From Pterobdella sp. o SKG-2022 (lineage: Eukaryota > Annelida > Clitellata > Hirudinida > Piscicolidae), in NCBI GenBank assembly GCA_964035795.1, contig OZ038322.1, positions 20,004,674-20,068,673 of the forward strand: a stretch of DNA of 64,000 bases, in the 5' to 3' direction. The position numbers were made by a program, and so were the translations under genes. Within the stretch, counting starts at the first letter, position 1; each line of letters begins with the position of its first letter. The notes under the pieces were generated by a model. That model made no database searches and was not told the origin of the DNA. It saw only the letters and a program-made list of their open reading frames with translations. This document shows, piece after piece, positions 1 through 13,500 of the stretch.

Positions 1-1
1 A

Positions 2-3000
2 CAACGTTATTACATCAATAAAAATCACTGGAAAGGCGCTCCAAAGGTATTTCTTTATATAGGAGGAGAAGCAACTCTTGATGGGTCAAAAGCTTTTTCT
101 GGTGAAAAAAATTGTTTTTTCTTATTTTTGTAGAAAAATGATTGGATCTCAAGTCATATGACTTAATCTTTTTATAAAATTGAAAAATAAATTATTTACC
201 AAGGTTTCATAAACAAGGCAGCAGAAAAACATAATGCTTTGGTGTTTGCAGTAGAGCATCGTTTTTATGGAAAAAGTCTCAATAAAAATGGCTTGAAATT
301 AAGAAGTTTACAATATCTTTCTAGCCATCAGGCGTCAGTTATTTTTTTTGATGTTTTGTTTCTATTTGTATAATTTTCCTTCATCTATGTTAGGTTATAC
401 TGCTGTAAGGGTTCCAGTAACTGAGAGAGGCAGCTGTTTTTATTCAACAAAAGTTTTCGTTTTACTATTTAACGTTATTTAAAAAGTATTTTTATGAGAC
501 TTTAAACTCGAGATCTATCTTGACAACACTAGGGCAATAAGCTTTATAACTAAGATCCAAATCAAAAGTCAATTATATTGAAATAATTTTTTGTAGATAA
601 CCGCCATCAAAGTACTGTTATCTAAGTCATATCACATAAATAGTTTATAACTACAGATGCTGAGTTGTGTGCAGCTTATCATTAAATCTAGGATGTTGTA
701 AATGTGTTTTGTGATATCTAATTTAAAGATTCAGTGTTTTTATAAAGTATTATGACTAAAGTTCTATAAAATGCCTCAAAGGCTTTCAGATTTAGCTGCT
801 TTTCATGCCAAAATGACCAAAGATTTTAAGTTACCTTCAACTACAAAATGGATCTGTTTTGGGGGCTCATATCCTGGAGCTTTATCAGCATGGTTCAGAA
901 TTAAGGTCTGTTTTCAAAATTTAGAACTCATTCGTGTTTGCATCTTTTGTTCTTCTTGTGAAAAACTAAAAAACTTTTTCAACTTCTCATGCAAATATAA
1001 TAATATGTTTTCATATTTATATTTATATGTTTGTTTGGTCCTGGGCATGACGTTAAACTGCACCGAAGACAGCGTCTCCAATTTGAGACTCCTTTACTGT
1101 TTTAACCTGGATAACAGTAAACTTCGGTAATAGGTATCGACAAACTGATATCCTGGTATCGTTGTCATTTGGCTTGACGGAGGATCATTCTTTATTGACA
1201 ACGGCAAGGCAAACTGCCCAAGTGTGGGAACGGCGGTTCTTGAAATCCGATAGTTTCAAGTTGGACGTTAGCTTGGGCTGGCAGTTCTATGAAAACTTTG
1301 TCCCAACTAAAAATGGCTTTCATTAGCCGACTACTGTATACCCCAGCTACTGGGACGCCTACAGCAGTATAATCTAATATGGATATTATTTTATTATTAT
1401 TCATTAAATACAAAATATACTATTTCTTTGAAAAATGATATGTTTTTCAACTTTTTTTTTAATACCACCAGTTTCCCCATTTGGTAGTTGGAGCTGTATC
1501 ATCTTCATCACCTGTGAGAGCTTTAGTGGATTTCAATGCCTACAATGAAGTGGTGGCAAACAGTCTAAAAGAACCTCTAGTAGGAGGATCTGAACTGGTT
1601 TGTAACCTTGATTGCTTAGTTGACCATAGCTTCCTGATTCGTTTCCTGTTGAGTTAATTATTTGAAATCTTTTTTACACAATATTTTTGAAAGTCAGTTC
1701 TGTTTTTCGAAAATTTCAAGTGGGGCGTTCGGCTTGGAATGGCATTTCTATGAAAATTTTGTCTTAAATAATACGAATTGTTTTTAATCATGATGAAAGT
1801 AGTTTGTATTAAACAGATGAACCGACATTTGCCACACTACATATATCGGCATCTTCAAAATTAGCCATTTTATCTTTCAACTCGAAATATCGTAATTCAA
1901 ATTCCGCCTCTTCCACACTTTGACTGTTTGCCTTGTTACTAACTATGATCAAAAACGATGTGAGAATATCAGTCTGTTGATATCGGTTACCAGGTTTCAC
2001 TGCTATAATCGAAAATCAGTCTGTGAATACAAGCGATAAGTTGGATGCAGTTTAACTCCCAGAACGAAATAATTTGACAAATATATTGGCTTAAATGCTC
2101 ATTAACTTTCGAATGATAAAAATTCGGTTTTCAAACATCTACATATTTTTGTTGATTCTGTGTTTTCAATTTTTGTGAAAAATATAATTTTTATCCCTAA
2201 ATAGTGTCTTCATGGAATCAAAAATGCTTTTGAGAAGATTGACCAGTTGATAGAAGAAAACCAACTAGACAAACTGACAAAAGATTTCAAATCCTGTGAT
2301 CCCATTCTTTCAGATATATTCAACATTTATGCATTTGTTTCTAACGTTGCTGATGTTTTCATGGGCACGACCCAGTACAACAATCAAGGAAGATCAAACT
2401 TTACTATTGAATCAATTTGCAAGTCATTCACCCTCATGGTAGACCACTATGCAGCCCTGGTTGACCTCAATGAGAAATTTCTAGAATCTACAGGAGAAAA
2501 ATGCTCCAAAAACCGATTTCAAAATTTGCTCGACCAACTTGGTAATACAACCTTCACTTCTCCCGTAGATGATATGAGGCAATGGACTTATCAAACTTGC
2601 TCCCAATTCGGATATTGTAAGAAGTTAACGCATTTGCTTAGAAAAATGTACAACAATCAAAATATTTTTCAAAGATATATTCAAAAATAGTTTGGCTTTT
2701 GACTATTGTTGAGGAAAGATAATACATTACTTTTCATGATAAAATTCATTATAAATTCTATAAAAATTTCCTAGATCAAACTTGCGAAGGAAGCAAATGC
2801 CCTTTTTCTCAACACATGAAGTTGGTACCCAACTTGGAGATGTGTAGAGTTTTGTACAATGTGACACCAGGCATGATTAATAAGGCAGTTGACTTCACCA
2901 ACTCCTTCTATGGTTCCAGCAATCCTAAGGGCTCTCACATCCAATTTGTCAATGGTTGGCTTATCTGGCTTTTAGTTTTAATTTAATTATTATTTGTATT

Positions 3001-3639
3001 GCTGTTTTGCGTATATTATCACGCTAGCTTAGTTTCAAAAAGTTTTTCGTGATAAAAACGAGTTTTAAATAATCTAAAATAAACTCAATGTATTTAAATT
3101 TTGTGTTTTCCACATAGTAAAAATATAAAAAATTTTTCATCAGTTTTCAATTCATTCATCAACTAGATCAGTCATAAACACTTTAACTCCTTATAACTCA
3201 TTTCAAGGGTTAATCGACCCATGGCACATGTTGAGTGTGTTAAACAATGAGCAAGGGGAAGACGAGCAAGCAATTGTGATACCCGGAGCATCCCACTGCC
3301 AAGATATGAGAGACGATAAGCCATCAGATCCTGCTGTTTTAAAGGAGGCTAGGGATGTTAGTTTGTTTTACTATCTTCTATCATCGTCCCAAACTTTTGT
3401 TTCGTGCTGGTATGGGCTGATGCACGTAAGAAGTTATTGGATAGAATTCATTGTTTTGTGTTGTGGCGTATAATTTAGAAGTGTTTGATTTAGAATAGAT
3501 TTTGAGCCTCATCTTACGTTTACAAAGTACTAACAACCTCTAGTAAATCAAAACCATAAAATGTGTTGAATAATTTTAATTTAACTTTTAACTTTTTATA
3601 CAGAAAATTATGGTTACTATAGACCGATGGTTGCAGTGA
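2..3639 (+). CDS. Serine carboxypeptidase of family S28 (PRSS16/PRCP-like), 5' end missing
   Basis: Family S28 enzymes cleave after proline or act as lysosomal/secreted exopeptidases. Exons read: 2-101, 204-333, 782-905, 1472-1597, 2205-2616, 2775-2954, 3208-3356, 3604-3639, all phase-consistent, giving 418 residues; the family usually has about 480-510, so the signal peptide and first 60-90 residues lie left of the window. Seen directly: YIGGE near the start, EHRFYG in exon 2, the nucleophile motif GGSYPG in exon 3, an FGY segment spanning the exon 5/6 junction, NGLIDPWH carrying the catalytic Asp, and GASHCQDM carrying the catalytic His. The triad is intact, so the enzyme is probably active. 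The last exon codes only 11 residues and ends WLQ-stop, with AATAAA at 3841. Exon 2 uses donor GTCAGT. I cannot separate PRSS16 from PRCP/DPP7 orthology by eye. Confidence 0.9.
393..690 (-). repeat. Decayed copy of dispersed repeat family A
   Basis: Located in the intron between exons 2 and 3 of the S28 gene. It begins with a block (393-428) that is nearly the reverse complement of 1341-1380 and continues with patchy similarity to the same repeat in opposite orientation to the 1036-1392 copy. It is heavily eroded. Confidence 0.4.
1036..1392 (+). repeat. Dispersed repeat family A, best-preserved copy (about 350 bp)
   Basis: Intronic in the S28 gene. It has higher GC than the surrounding intron and shares long blocks with 28195-28400 (same orientation) and with 393-690, 1855-2075 and 50015-50225 (opposite orientation). 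Diagnostic shared blocks are GTTGTCATTTGGCT, GACAACGGCAAGGC and GCAAACTGCCCAAGTGTG. There is no coding potential. The class is unknown: it could be a SINE without an obvious tRNA head, or a MITE. Confidence 0.6.
1688..1765 (+). repeat. Short fragment of repeat family A
   Basis: Resembles positions 1245-1315 of the better copy (the block around TTTCAAGT, then CTATGAAAA, then TTTGTC), in the same orientation. It is diverged and short. Confidence 0.35.
1855..2075 (-). repeat. Repeat family A copy, inverted
   Basis: Inverted relative to 1036-1392. Shared blocks include TGTTTGCCTTG, ATATCAGT followed by GATATCGGTTACC, and GATGCAGTTTAACTCCC. Together with the 1688 fragment it forms an inverted arrangement inside one S28 intron. 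Confidence 0.5.
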
Positions 3640-4559
3640 AGAAAATCAAAAAATTTTTATCAGATCTTGTTTTTTATCAAAGATTTTACATTTTGTGTTT
3701 TTAAGTTTGAATCATTGTTTTTCAGTTACGATCGAGATTTATTTTTTATTTTTTGACACCATTTTCAAAGTTAATTATTCCATTGATTGTTGAAAACTTA
3801 GTTAAGAATATTCATATGTCATTAATTTTAACGTTTTGTTAATAAAAATAACGGATATTATATCAAATAAAACTGAAAAAATCTAAAAATAGTTTCGATT
3901 TCTCTTCTTCAATGCCATCTGGAGCCAAAATTGAGCTAAAAAATATCGCACAAGATCATGTTCCAAAGTGATTTTGAGGGATTTTTCGTACTAAATTACT
4001 TCATTGCGTTAAAAACAAAAAATTTCTGAATAAAATGATAAAACTTCAAGTTAAAAATACTTTACACATATACAAATCCTAAGGTTATATATAGTTTTCA
4101 CATGGTAGTATGAAAATTGTGTGATGGTCAATAAACACACAAGATACACTTGATGTGACGCCTGCAGTTGCTGCAGAGCGTACAACAGAAAAGCAAAATG
4201 CTTTGCAAGCAATCATTACTATAGGTCTTCATTATTGTCAATATTTTTTTCGTCTAGGACAATCATCAAAGTTGATTCGGTATAAAACTTATTCTACAGA
4301 AGTTTATAATAAAAACGATTTAGCATTTAAGTGCAGGGCTTGTTTCATGGCTAATTAATGCTTATTGTTTTTTTTAATAATTAACAAATTGATTTTGATG
4401 AAAAAATAATTGTTAGCATCGCAAAATGGATATTTAACTAATATAAAGTTCCCAAAGACCGTTTCTACTAAACATTTAAAAATATTCCAATCGTTTTTGG
4501 AATAGATTTCACAAATCAGAACTTTTCAGTTGATTTTTCTCAAAAGAATTTTTTTTGAG
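3640..4559. other. Intergenic region between the S28 peptidase and ankyrin
   Basis: AT-rich. Contains the S28 polyadenylation signal (AATAAA at 3841) and presumably the ankyrin promoter and 5' UTR. A less AT-rich patch at 4150-4260 has a 67-codon open frame with no family similarity that I recognise and no convincing splice donor. It could be a non-coding upstream exon of ankyrin, but I cannot support that. Confidence 0.5.
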
Positions 4560-7500
4560 ATGTCTCAAATGGAAGTTATTCAAGTTCCTGAAGTCCCACC
4601 ACCAAAAAAGGATGCCCATCTAGAAAAAACCACAAAAAAGGTCAAAAATCTAGGAATATTTTTCTAGAAAATAATAAAGTTGATTTATTTTTTTTAAGCT
4701 AATACTTTTCACTATTTTGACTTGAAGAATATATAAAAATGTTATTATGATTATTTAGAAGATAATATGATTTTAAGATGATCACTGCATGATTTAATTA
4801 AGGACGACCTTGGCGCTATGTTTCTGAAGGCGGCAAGACAAGGCAACACTGATAAGATGGATGAGATCATGAAAGAATGTAACATAGATATCAACGTTTC
4901 AAATGCTGTATGTACTGATTTTCAGAAATAATTTCATTTTTTTATTAAAAAGTTTAACTTTATATGAGAGTATTCATCTCTTCAAATTATTTCATGTTTT
5001 CAAAACAATTTTTACTATTTCAGAATGGTTTGAATGCTCTGCATTTAAGTTGCAAGGAAGGAAACAAAGATGTGGTATCATATGCTATCAAAAAAGGCGC
5101 AGACATTCATGCCCTCACAAAGGTATTCTCATTGATATTTGCATTAGTCATGTTTTTTATGTTATTTTTTGAATTTTTATTTATTTTAATAAAAAAGTTT
5201 CATACGGTGCAATAATAACTTTTCGAGTGTTGTCACAAATTTTTGAACAAGGCTTATCATTTGCAGAAAGGAAACACACCATTACACATAGCTTCATTGG
5301 CAGGCCATCTCGAGTTGGTCTCAATGCTCATTAGTTGTGGGGCTAAAGTCAATTTCCAATCACCAGTAACATGGGAGTTATTTTAATTAAATAAAAAGTG
5401 AAAAAAAATTAACTAAAAGCTTGAAAATGAAATAAACACTATAATATAACATAGAGTTAAATATATAATCTTCAATTTTTAAACCATTACCAAACTTTGC
5501 AAGCAGAACGGTTTCACATGCCTTTACATGGCTGCACAAGAAAACCACATTGCAGTGGTGGAGTTATTACTGAAGAATGGAGCTCAACAGTCTCTCACAA
5601 CTGAAGTGATTGAATTAATTTCTAGTGTATATAAAGTTTCTATTTCAAGCAGTAATAAAGATTCTGATAGAATTCATATCCATAAAAAACTAGAAAACAT
5701 TCATAAAGAAAAAATAGGAATCACAATCAAAAAGATTTTTATATGAAAAATGTTTTTTTGTCATTTCGAAAATTACACCATACCAAAAATTTAAAAAGTT
5801 TGGTTTAAATTTTATATAGTCTAACATTTCTGAATTTATAATGTTTTATATTGATTCTTTACCCCAGGATGGCTTCACTCCCTTGGCAGTTTCTCTGCAA
5901 CAAGGACATGATAAAGTGGTTGCTTTACTTTTGGAGAACGATGCAAGTGGTAGTAAAATGAGACTCCCAGCCCTCCACATGGCGGCCAAGAAAAATGACG
6001 TAAAAGCCGCAAAACTTTTGCTTCAACAAAACAAAAACTCTGATGACAAAGATGAAGGGAAAAAATGCTTAGTAAATGATGCTGTTAAGGTAATTATGCT
6101 ACTTTCTAAAGTTTTAATTTCAAAACAGATGATGTTTGATAAATAAGTTCAGAGTTCAGTAAATAATAAATATTTTATAAATTTTTTCAGAGTGGTTTCA
6201 CTCCTCTTCATATTTGTGCTCATTACGGTAACTGTGAAGTGGCAAAGCTGCTTATTCATAATGGGGCAGATGTAAACTTCAAAGCAAAGGTATAAAATAG
6301 GAACAAAACTATACATATTTTATGAAAATCTGTTCTTTTTTTGTTTTTAAGAAAAAAAATAATAACAATGATAAACAAAATAACACAAAAGGCAAACACT
6401 TTCTATGAAGTATATTCAATTTCAAATCATTATAGAACCAGATCACACCGATCCATATATCAAGCAAATGGGGTCGAATGAACATAGTGACGGCCCTTCT
6501 TGACTCCAAAGCCACTGTAGATCCTACCACTAGGGTTGTGTTGGTTTTATAAGTGTTTATACTATTGTTTTTAGTCTCAGTACGATTCATTCTTTTGTTT
6601 AGGAGACTGAAAGGTCGTTACTGATAGGTATCTAATATTGTCTGAAAAGATTTTTCATTGAAAGAATTTTAATTAAGAATAATTGAAATTTAAAAAATAT
6701 TTGAAAGCATCAAGTTAAACATCTACACTACAAGGCTAAACGCCCGTATACACTACGCATTATGACACTAACCCTCCCTTCCTTGCAGGACGGTTTGACA
6801 CCCATGCACTGCGCAGCAAGAAGCGGTCACAACCAGGTGGTAGAGTGTTTATTGAAGAGAGGTTCCAAAGTGGATATGAAAACCCTCAATGGATTGACTC
6901 CATTACACATGGCCATCCAAGGGGACCATGAGGCATGCACTAAACTGCTGCTGGCCCATAAGTCAGATATCAATGAAACTACTGTTGTGAGTGCTTCAGT
7001 GTTTTTGTGGATTTTGGTTTTTGTTGAATAGTTTTTGTCTGTGATCGGAACTTTTTTTCATGTTGGTTTGTTGTTCCTTTTTGCGTGTTATTAATTGGTT
7101 TGGTAACTGTTTTTTTTGAGGTGTATAAAACTCAATTTGATCCTTTTGCTATAGGTTATCGTGTTATTCAATAATTCAAGTTTTTTTTTTGATTTTAGCT
7201 TTTCACAATGGCAATTGTATTTTTATATAAGAAATATAAGTATTTTAGGCTAGGGTGTGATTTTATGTTCTATCTTTTTTTATTGTAGCACTCAAGTTTT
7301 CTTTTTTCAAAGAAAAATTTTGCAATATTGTAATGGATATTGGCTTTTGGCTCAGTTTTTACGAGAAAAATCTATAGAGCTTTTAATCTAATCAATATAA
7401 TTCTATGTAAGTTTATGGCTTTTATTGCAGCTTTTTATGTAACCGTATTTTCATAATACATTTTTGATTCGTGTGAAATGGAGTATTGATCAATTATATC

Positions 7501-10500
7501 AAAAACATTATGAAATTGTATATTTGAAGTTATCAAATAAAACTTAAATAAAACCTTCCAATAAACAAAAATAAATATATATATGAACTTCTAACCAAAA
7601 AAATTTCAATTAACTAACAAAAAAATGTAAGGAATCAATCGGTTAAACTCATTTCTACTCACTTTAGGATTATTTGACTCCTCTCCATGTAGCAGCACAT
7701 TGTGGTAATGTTAAAACAGCGAAACTTTTGTTGCAAGACAAGAAGTGCCAAGTTAATGCCAGAGCATTGGTACAATATAGTATTTATTAAAAAATTTTTT
7801 CATCGTAAATTTATTTTTTCCAAGTTGAAGCTTTTTTTACGTGCAAAGAAAATTAATTTTTTGTATTGCAAAAGTTAAAAGAAATTTTCCCCATGAATAA
7901 ATTGCAAAACTAAAATGTCATGAGAATACACTTGAGTTTTAAAAATAATAGCATAATCATCGCTTGAATAAACTTTTTTGTATAAATTATCATGGTTATC
8001 ATTCACGTGATTGCCATTAGAAAACATATAAAATGATTTTCAGAACGGCTTCACACCCTTGCACATAGCCTGCAAGAAGGACCGAATAAAGGTGGTGGAG
8101 TTGCTGCTCAAATATGGGGCCACTCTCGAAGCCACCACTGAAGTTGGTCGTTCAAAATCTTTTCCATGTTGATATAACAAAATACTTTGAAGCAATAATT
8201 GGATTTTGAAATAGAATTAAATTTTTGAGTTATAAAATTTTTTTAATTTTATTATTTTCAAGTCTATATTTAAATATTTTTCTAAATTCTTGAATACATT
8301 CTACCAACATAGTCTGGATTGACTCCCTTGCACGTTGCGTCTTTCATGGGACATTTGGGCATTGCAGTGCATCTTGTACAACAGGGATCTAACCCCAACA
8401 CTCCAACGTGCCGAGGAGAAACAGCTCTTCATCTGGCGGCTAGATCCAATCAAACTGATGTTATCAGGTGAGAAATATATTCATCAACGAAATTTTTCTT
8501 TCGATAATCTACACAAAAAGAAAAGTATTTGTTTTTTTTTTATAAATATGCGCGTTTTAATCTACTTTTGTTTGTTATTAAAGGGTTTTGTTAAGAAATG
8601 GAGCCCAAGTTCAAGCCAAATCATGGGTTAGGGCTTGTGACATACAATATCAATTAGACATTTATATCCCATTAGATTGAAATTACTATGCATTTTGATT
8701 TCTTAAAACTAAGTATAGCTAAAAAAAAATCTATCGACTAGTAAATAAAGCAAATATTTGAAAAATTAACATTGAAATTTCAATTTTAGGATGACCAAAC
8801 AGCACTGCACGTATCATCGCGACTAGGAAATGTTGACAATGTCATGTTGCTATTACGCCACGGAGCTTCCCCCAACGATGTGACTAAAGATCTGACAACA
8901 CCTTTGCACCTGGCTTCAAGGGAAGGCCATGAAGAAGTAGTGATGGCCTTGCTTGAACATGCCGCAAAAATCGATTTTTCAAACAAGGTCAGTAACCTTT
9001 GCTGAAATTTTCCTTACTTCAATATTGAATCAGAGAAAACTTTAGTTAATCAGTTGAGAATGAAAGACAGTCTAAAACTATAATAGGCTTTCTATTGATT
9101 TATATTTTTTATATACCGTCAGATATTTTTCTAAATAGAATTCAAATAACAGAAAGGATTCACGGCTTTGCATTTGGCATGTAAGAACAACCACAATAAT
9201 GTGGTCAAACTTCTTTTAAAGAAGGGTGCAGATGCCAACCAAGCCACCAAAAGTGGGTTGACACCCATCCACGTGGCTACCCATTACAACCGTTATAATG
9301 TTGTGGAAACGTTGTTGGGCAAAAAAGCTGATCCAGCCAAACAAGCCAAGGTACTTGAACCTCATTAATATTCCCTTTTTTTCTAATTTCTCATTTTTAT
9401 TTTTTTAATCGTTGCAACTATCGTATGTTATTTATTAAATTTGCATTTATAAAAATTTGGTTATTTCTAATTCATAATGATTTGAACAGAATGGCTACAC
9501 TCCTCTACACATAGCTGCTCGCAAGAACCGAATGAATATTGCTTCTCTCTTGTTAGAAGCCAAAGTCCCTCGCAACCCTGAAATTCACGTTAGATTCTGC
9601 TCATATTTTAAAACATCCGAAACTTCAAACATTGTTTCTCAGTCATATAATCTTAACAACTGTATGCAACGCCAACAGAACGGCTTGACTCCTCTTGACT
9701 TGGCATGCCAACAAGGACATGTGGAGATGACTGAGCTTTTGCTAGAGAACAAAGCATCAGCTACCCACAAAGCTGCAAATGGACTGACAGCTCTGCACTT
9801 GACAGCACAAGAAGATAAAGTGCAGGTAGCTCCAAGCTTGCTTTCCCACAAAGCTAATATCAACGCTCAAACTAAAGTAAGTTTACTAACTGCTTAATTC
9901 TGAAATGTATTTTGAATATATATTTTAATTGGCACAAAAAATTTTTTTTTATCTTTTTCAAAAATTATTGAATGTTTTGAATTTGATTTTGACCTAATAA
10001 AAAACTAGTTGATTTTTAATAAGAATTTATCAATAACAATCAAACCTTCATGCATTGATAGGCAGGTTATACCCCACTACACACGGCTTGTCATTTTGGT
10101 CAAATGGCGATGGTGAAGTTCCTCTTGCAGAATGGAGCAAAAATTAACGCTACTACTAAGGTTTGTCTGTGAGAAACTTTTTTTATAAAGATATTCATAG
10201 AAATAATGACAAGGTCGGGAATATTAGTAAAACAATCATTTAAAAAATTAATTGAAAAAAATGAAATCAAATAAAGATTAAATAGTTTTAAATATTGATG
10301 AAACAACAAAACTCGTTATAGCTGGGCTACACTCCACTACACCACGCTTCTCAACAAGGACATACCCAAGCAATCGATGTGCTTATCAAGAACCAGGCTG
10401 ACCCCAACCTCTTCACACAAGTACCATGCTTCATATAATGAACTTCAAATTATCTATGTCTTAATGCTACTGTTAATTAATTATTGAATTGATGAGTCGA

Positions 10501-13500
10501 GATATTTTAATTTAACTATAAGATTTAGAATGATTTTTTTATACCATTCCATTTATTTTGAATTCAAATTGGATTCTTCAGAACGGAGAATCAGCAATGA
10601 GCATAGCAAGTCGTTTAGGATACGTTTCCATTGTGGAGGTGTTGAGACCAATCACAAACCAAAACGTCGTTGAATCCTCCACAGCAATCGAAAGTAAGGA
10701 GAAATACAAAGTGGTGTTTCCTGAAGTTGTGCATGACGCTGGGATTTCAGACTCTGAAGACGAAATGGGTACAAATTTCTAACGCTTGCTTTGATGGATT
10801 CATTCTTTTCAATTTGTTACACTAAACTTATGTCGGTGATATAGAAGTCGTATTTTAAAAGTAACTTTCAAATCTTTACCATGAATTTCTTTTTATAAAT
10901 CTGAAAATTAACTGATTAAAATATTTTTCTCTAAGTGGAAGATAGCATGACGATTTTCATTGGGAAGTCGTATGACCAGTTCCCCAGAGGTTACGATTCT
11001 TTAGATTCCATGGCCCTGCAACAACATAGCAGGTTTTCTTCAAACTAAGTTTTTGAAAAAAAATTTAGTTTTTATATATCATTTCTATGTAAATTTCATG
11101 CAGTTTTTTAACTTTAACTTGAATTGTTTAATGAGGTTCTAAATACTGCTTCGACAGCACTGACAAGCAGCCATCCGCCACACTGGAGAAGCAACAACAG
11201 CAAAAACTTCAACAACAACTCAACAAACAGCATCAACAGCACATTATGGCAAACGTTATGAAAAATAGTCATGATTCTGATCTGATTGTACAAGAAGAAA
11301 TGATGTATATGAAAGTAAGAGAAATATCTACTTTGTCTATTAATTATAATAGAAACTGCTTCACGAATTTACATGAATCAAATTAAAATTAATAGATTGA
11401 TCAAACTTTTAAAATTATATTCAAAAAGAATTTTTTTTGCAGCGGAACGTACAGATCCAGAGTGAGCCGATGTCGTGGGAATGCCACAATGAGGAACAAA
11501 ATACACGTGAAAAATTTTCTACTCCCCCTCCTCAAAAGTATTACTGTTGTATAGTGTGCTTAAAAGATCAATAAAAGTGATGATTTATATAAAATATTAT
11601 AAAATACATTATAGTAAACATAACCAAAATTTCATGCAAACTTAAATATTGTGATACATAAAAAAGTTTATTGTAAATTTTTACCTAAAATACCGAAGGT
11701 AAGGAGAAATACAAATACCTTCAACCCTCTGATTCTATTACACTTACATTACATATAAATTTATTCCTGTAAAACAGCTTCAACATTTGGACAAGTTTTT
11801 TGGTGAGTTTCATGGTGGATGCTAGAGGAGGTCTGTTTAGGGGCTGCAGGCACTCAGGTTTGAGAGTGGTGGTGCCTCAAAAACACGTCATGATGCCTTT
11901 GAGAGTGATGTGCAAACTGGTGAGGCGAGATCGTATATCCCACCCTCCGACGACACTTCTCGGCGAGGCTGTTACGGGTCGTATTTTGGAGTTGGCTCCC
12001 AACAAACTCGCAGGGTTTGTTTTAATACTACGATGGTTTCGATGACGTAAAATATTCAATATCAAAGTGTTTCTTTCCTTACAGTGATTTCCTTTAAGTA
12101 TTCAAATTTGAGAAAAATTTATATAAATTTTTTTTTGATAAAATTATTTCAAGTTATTTATTATAAATTTTTGTGGAATTAAATATATGATGAATATATT
12201 ACTTAAAATATACAGGCCAATTTTGTTGGACATGCCACATTATGCATGTCTCGGCAACAACAGAGAGATGGTGATACTGAGAAGTGAGGATGGCATTCGA
12301 TGGCATAACCATTACACTCCAGAAGATGGAGAAAAAATGGATGCTCTCATCAACAAAATAAACGGTTTGGTTTTTCCTAAAAACTCATGAAAAAATTTTT
12401 ATTTCTTACATTTTCATAACTAATACGTATTCAGAACTCGATCTACAAAGATATGATTCAAGCAAGTCCTCTCCTGTTTCTCACACACACATCATAACAT
12501 CTGACCTTCCAAAATACTTTGCACTAGTAACCAGAATAAAAATGGACACTTCTAGAGTGCCTGCAAACGGCTGTGTGGTGAGCTCCAAAGTTATTCCTCA
12601 AGTTCAGCTGGTTGTTTCGCCTGGTGCTGTAGAAGAAAACGCTTCTCTTGGTTTACAGGTTTGGTTTCAAATTGATATTCCAATCTCATACTTTTGTCAT
12701 ACAAAGTAAAATTTTTCATGAAATGGACATGATTTTTATATATTCAAAAATATTTTGAATTTCAAGTATTTTTATGTTCTGTAATAAACATCTGACGTAT
12801 TGATTTTCAGACGCAAGAAGTATCTCCAGCTTTAGTAGTGAAACTTGCTGGAAACAGAGTAGCTGTAGGACCCCTCATTAATATTGAGCCACAAAAAAAA
12901 CAGTTCCAAAAACCCGTGATGGTGACATCTCTCTTGCCCACGCCAGCCCAAAAGGGCATGATCAATCAATACACTAAAGAAGTACCATCCAGTCTCAAAC
13001 TACTTGCTAGTTATGCTGGTAAACTTCCTCCGTTTTCATGGCTCACTGTCTATAGCATATATTTAAAGCATTTTCATGATATATTTAAATGTTAAAATGA
13101 AAAAAACTCATAAAAATGATATTTTTTAAAAACATTATAGACAACAATCTTCATTGGACGGACATAACAGCAATGACTCCACTAAAAATTCAAAAGGGAA
13201 ATGCCATGTTCAACGTTACTCAAGCTGGAAGGTAGGTGCAATAACATCATTTTATTTTGATTTGTTGCAATATATTTTTAAAATCTTGTTAGAAAAAATT
13301 AAATTTATTTGAAATGTTTTTAAAAGTATAATATTCTTACAAATATTTTTCAAAAGTTTTAATAATTATAAAAAAATTACTGATAACAATTTTAAATTAA
13401 AAAAAATAAATTTCAATATACTTTTATAATGTATTGAAAGATATTGGTTGGTTGACTGCCCTGTGAAAGAAGTGGAAGATGTCGCCAACGATATTTTCCA

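Noticed and set aside
1192..1413. A 73-codon minus-strand frame
   Set aside because: It falls within repeat family A, which has the same non-coding blocks elsewhere in other frames.
4155..4358. A 67-codon plus-strand frame between the S28 gene and ankyrin
   Set aside because: No homology, no donor, and it cannot be joined in phase with ankyrin exon 1.
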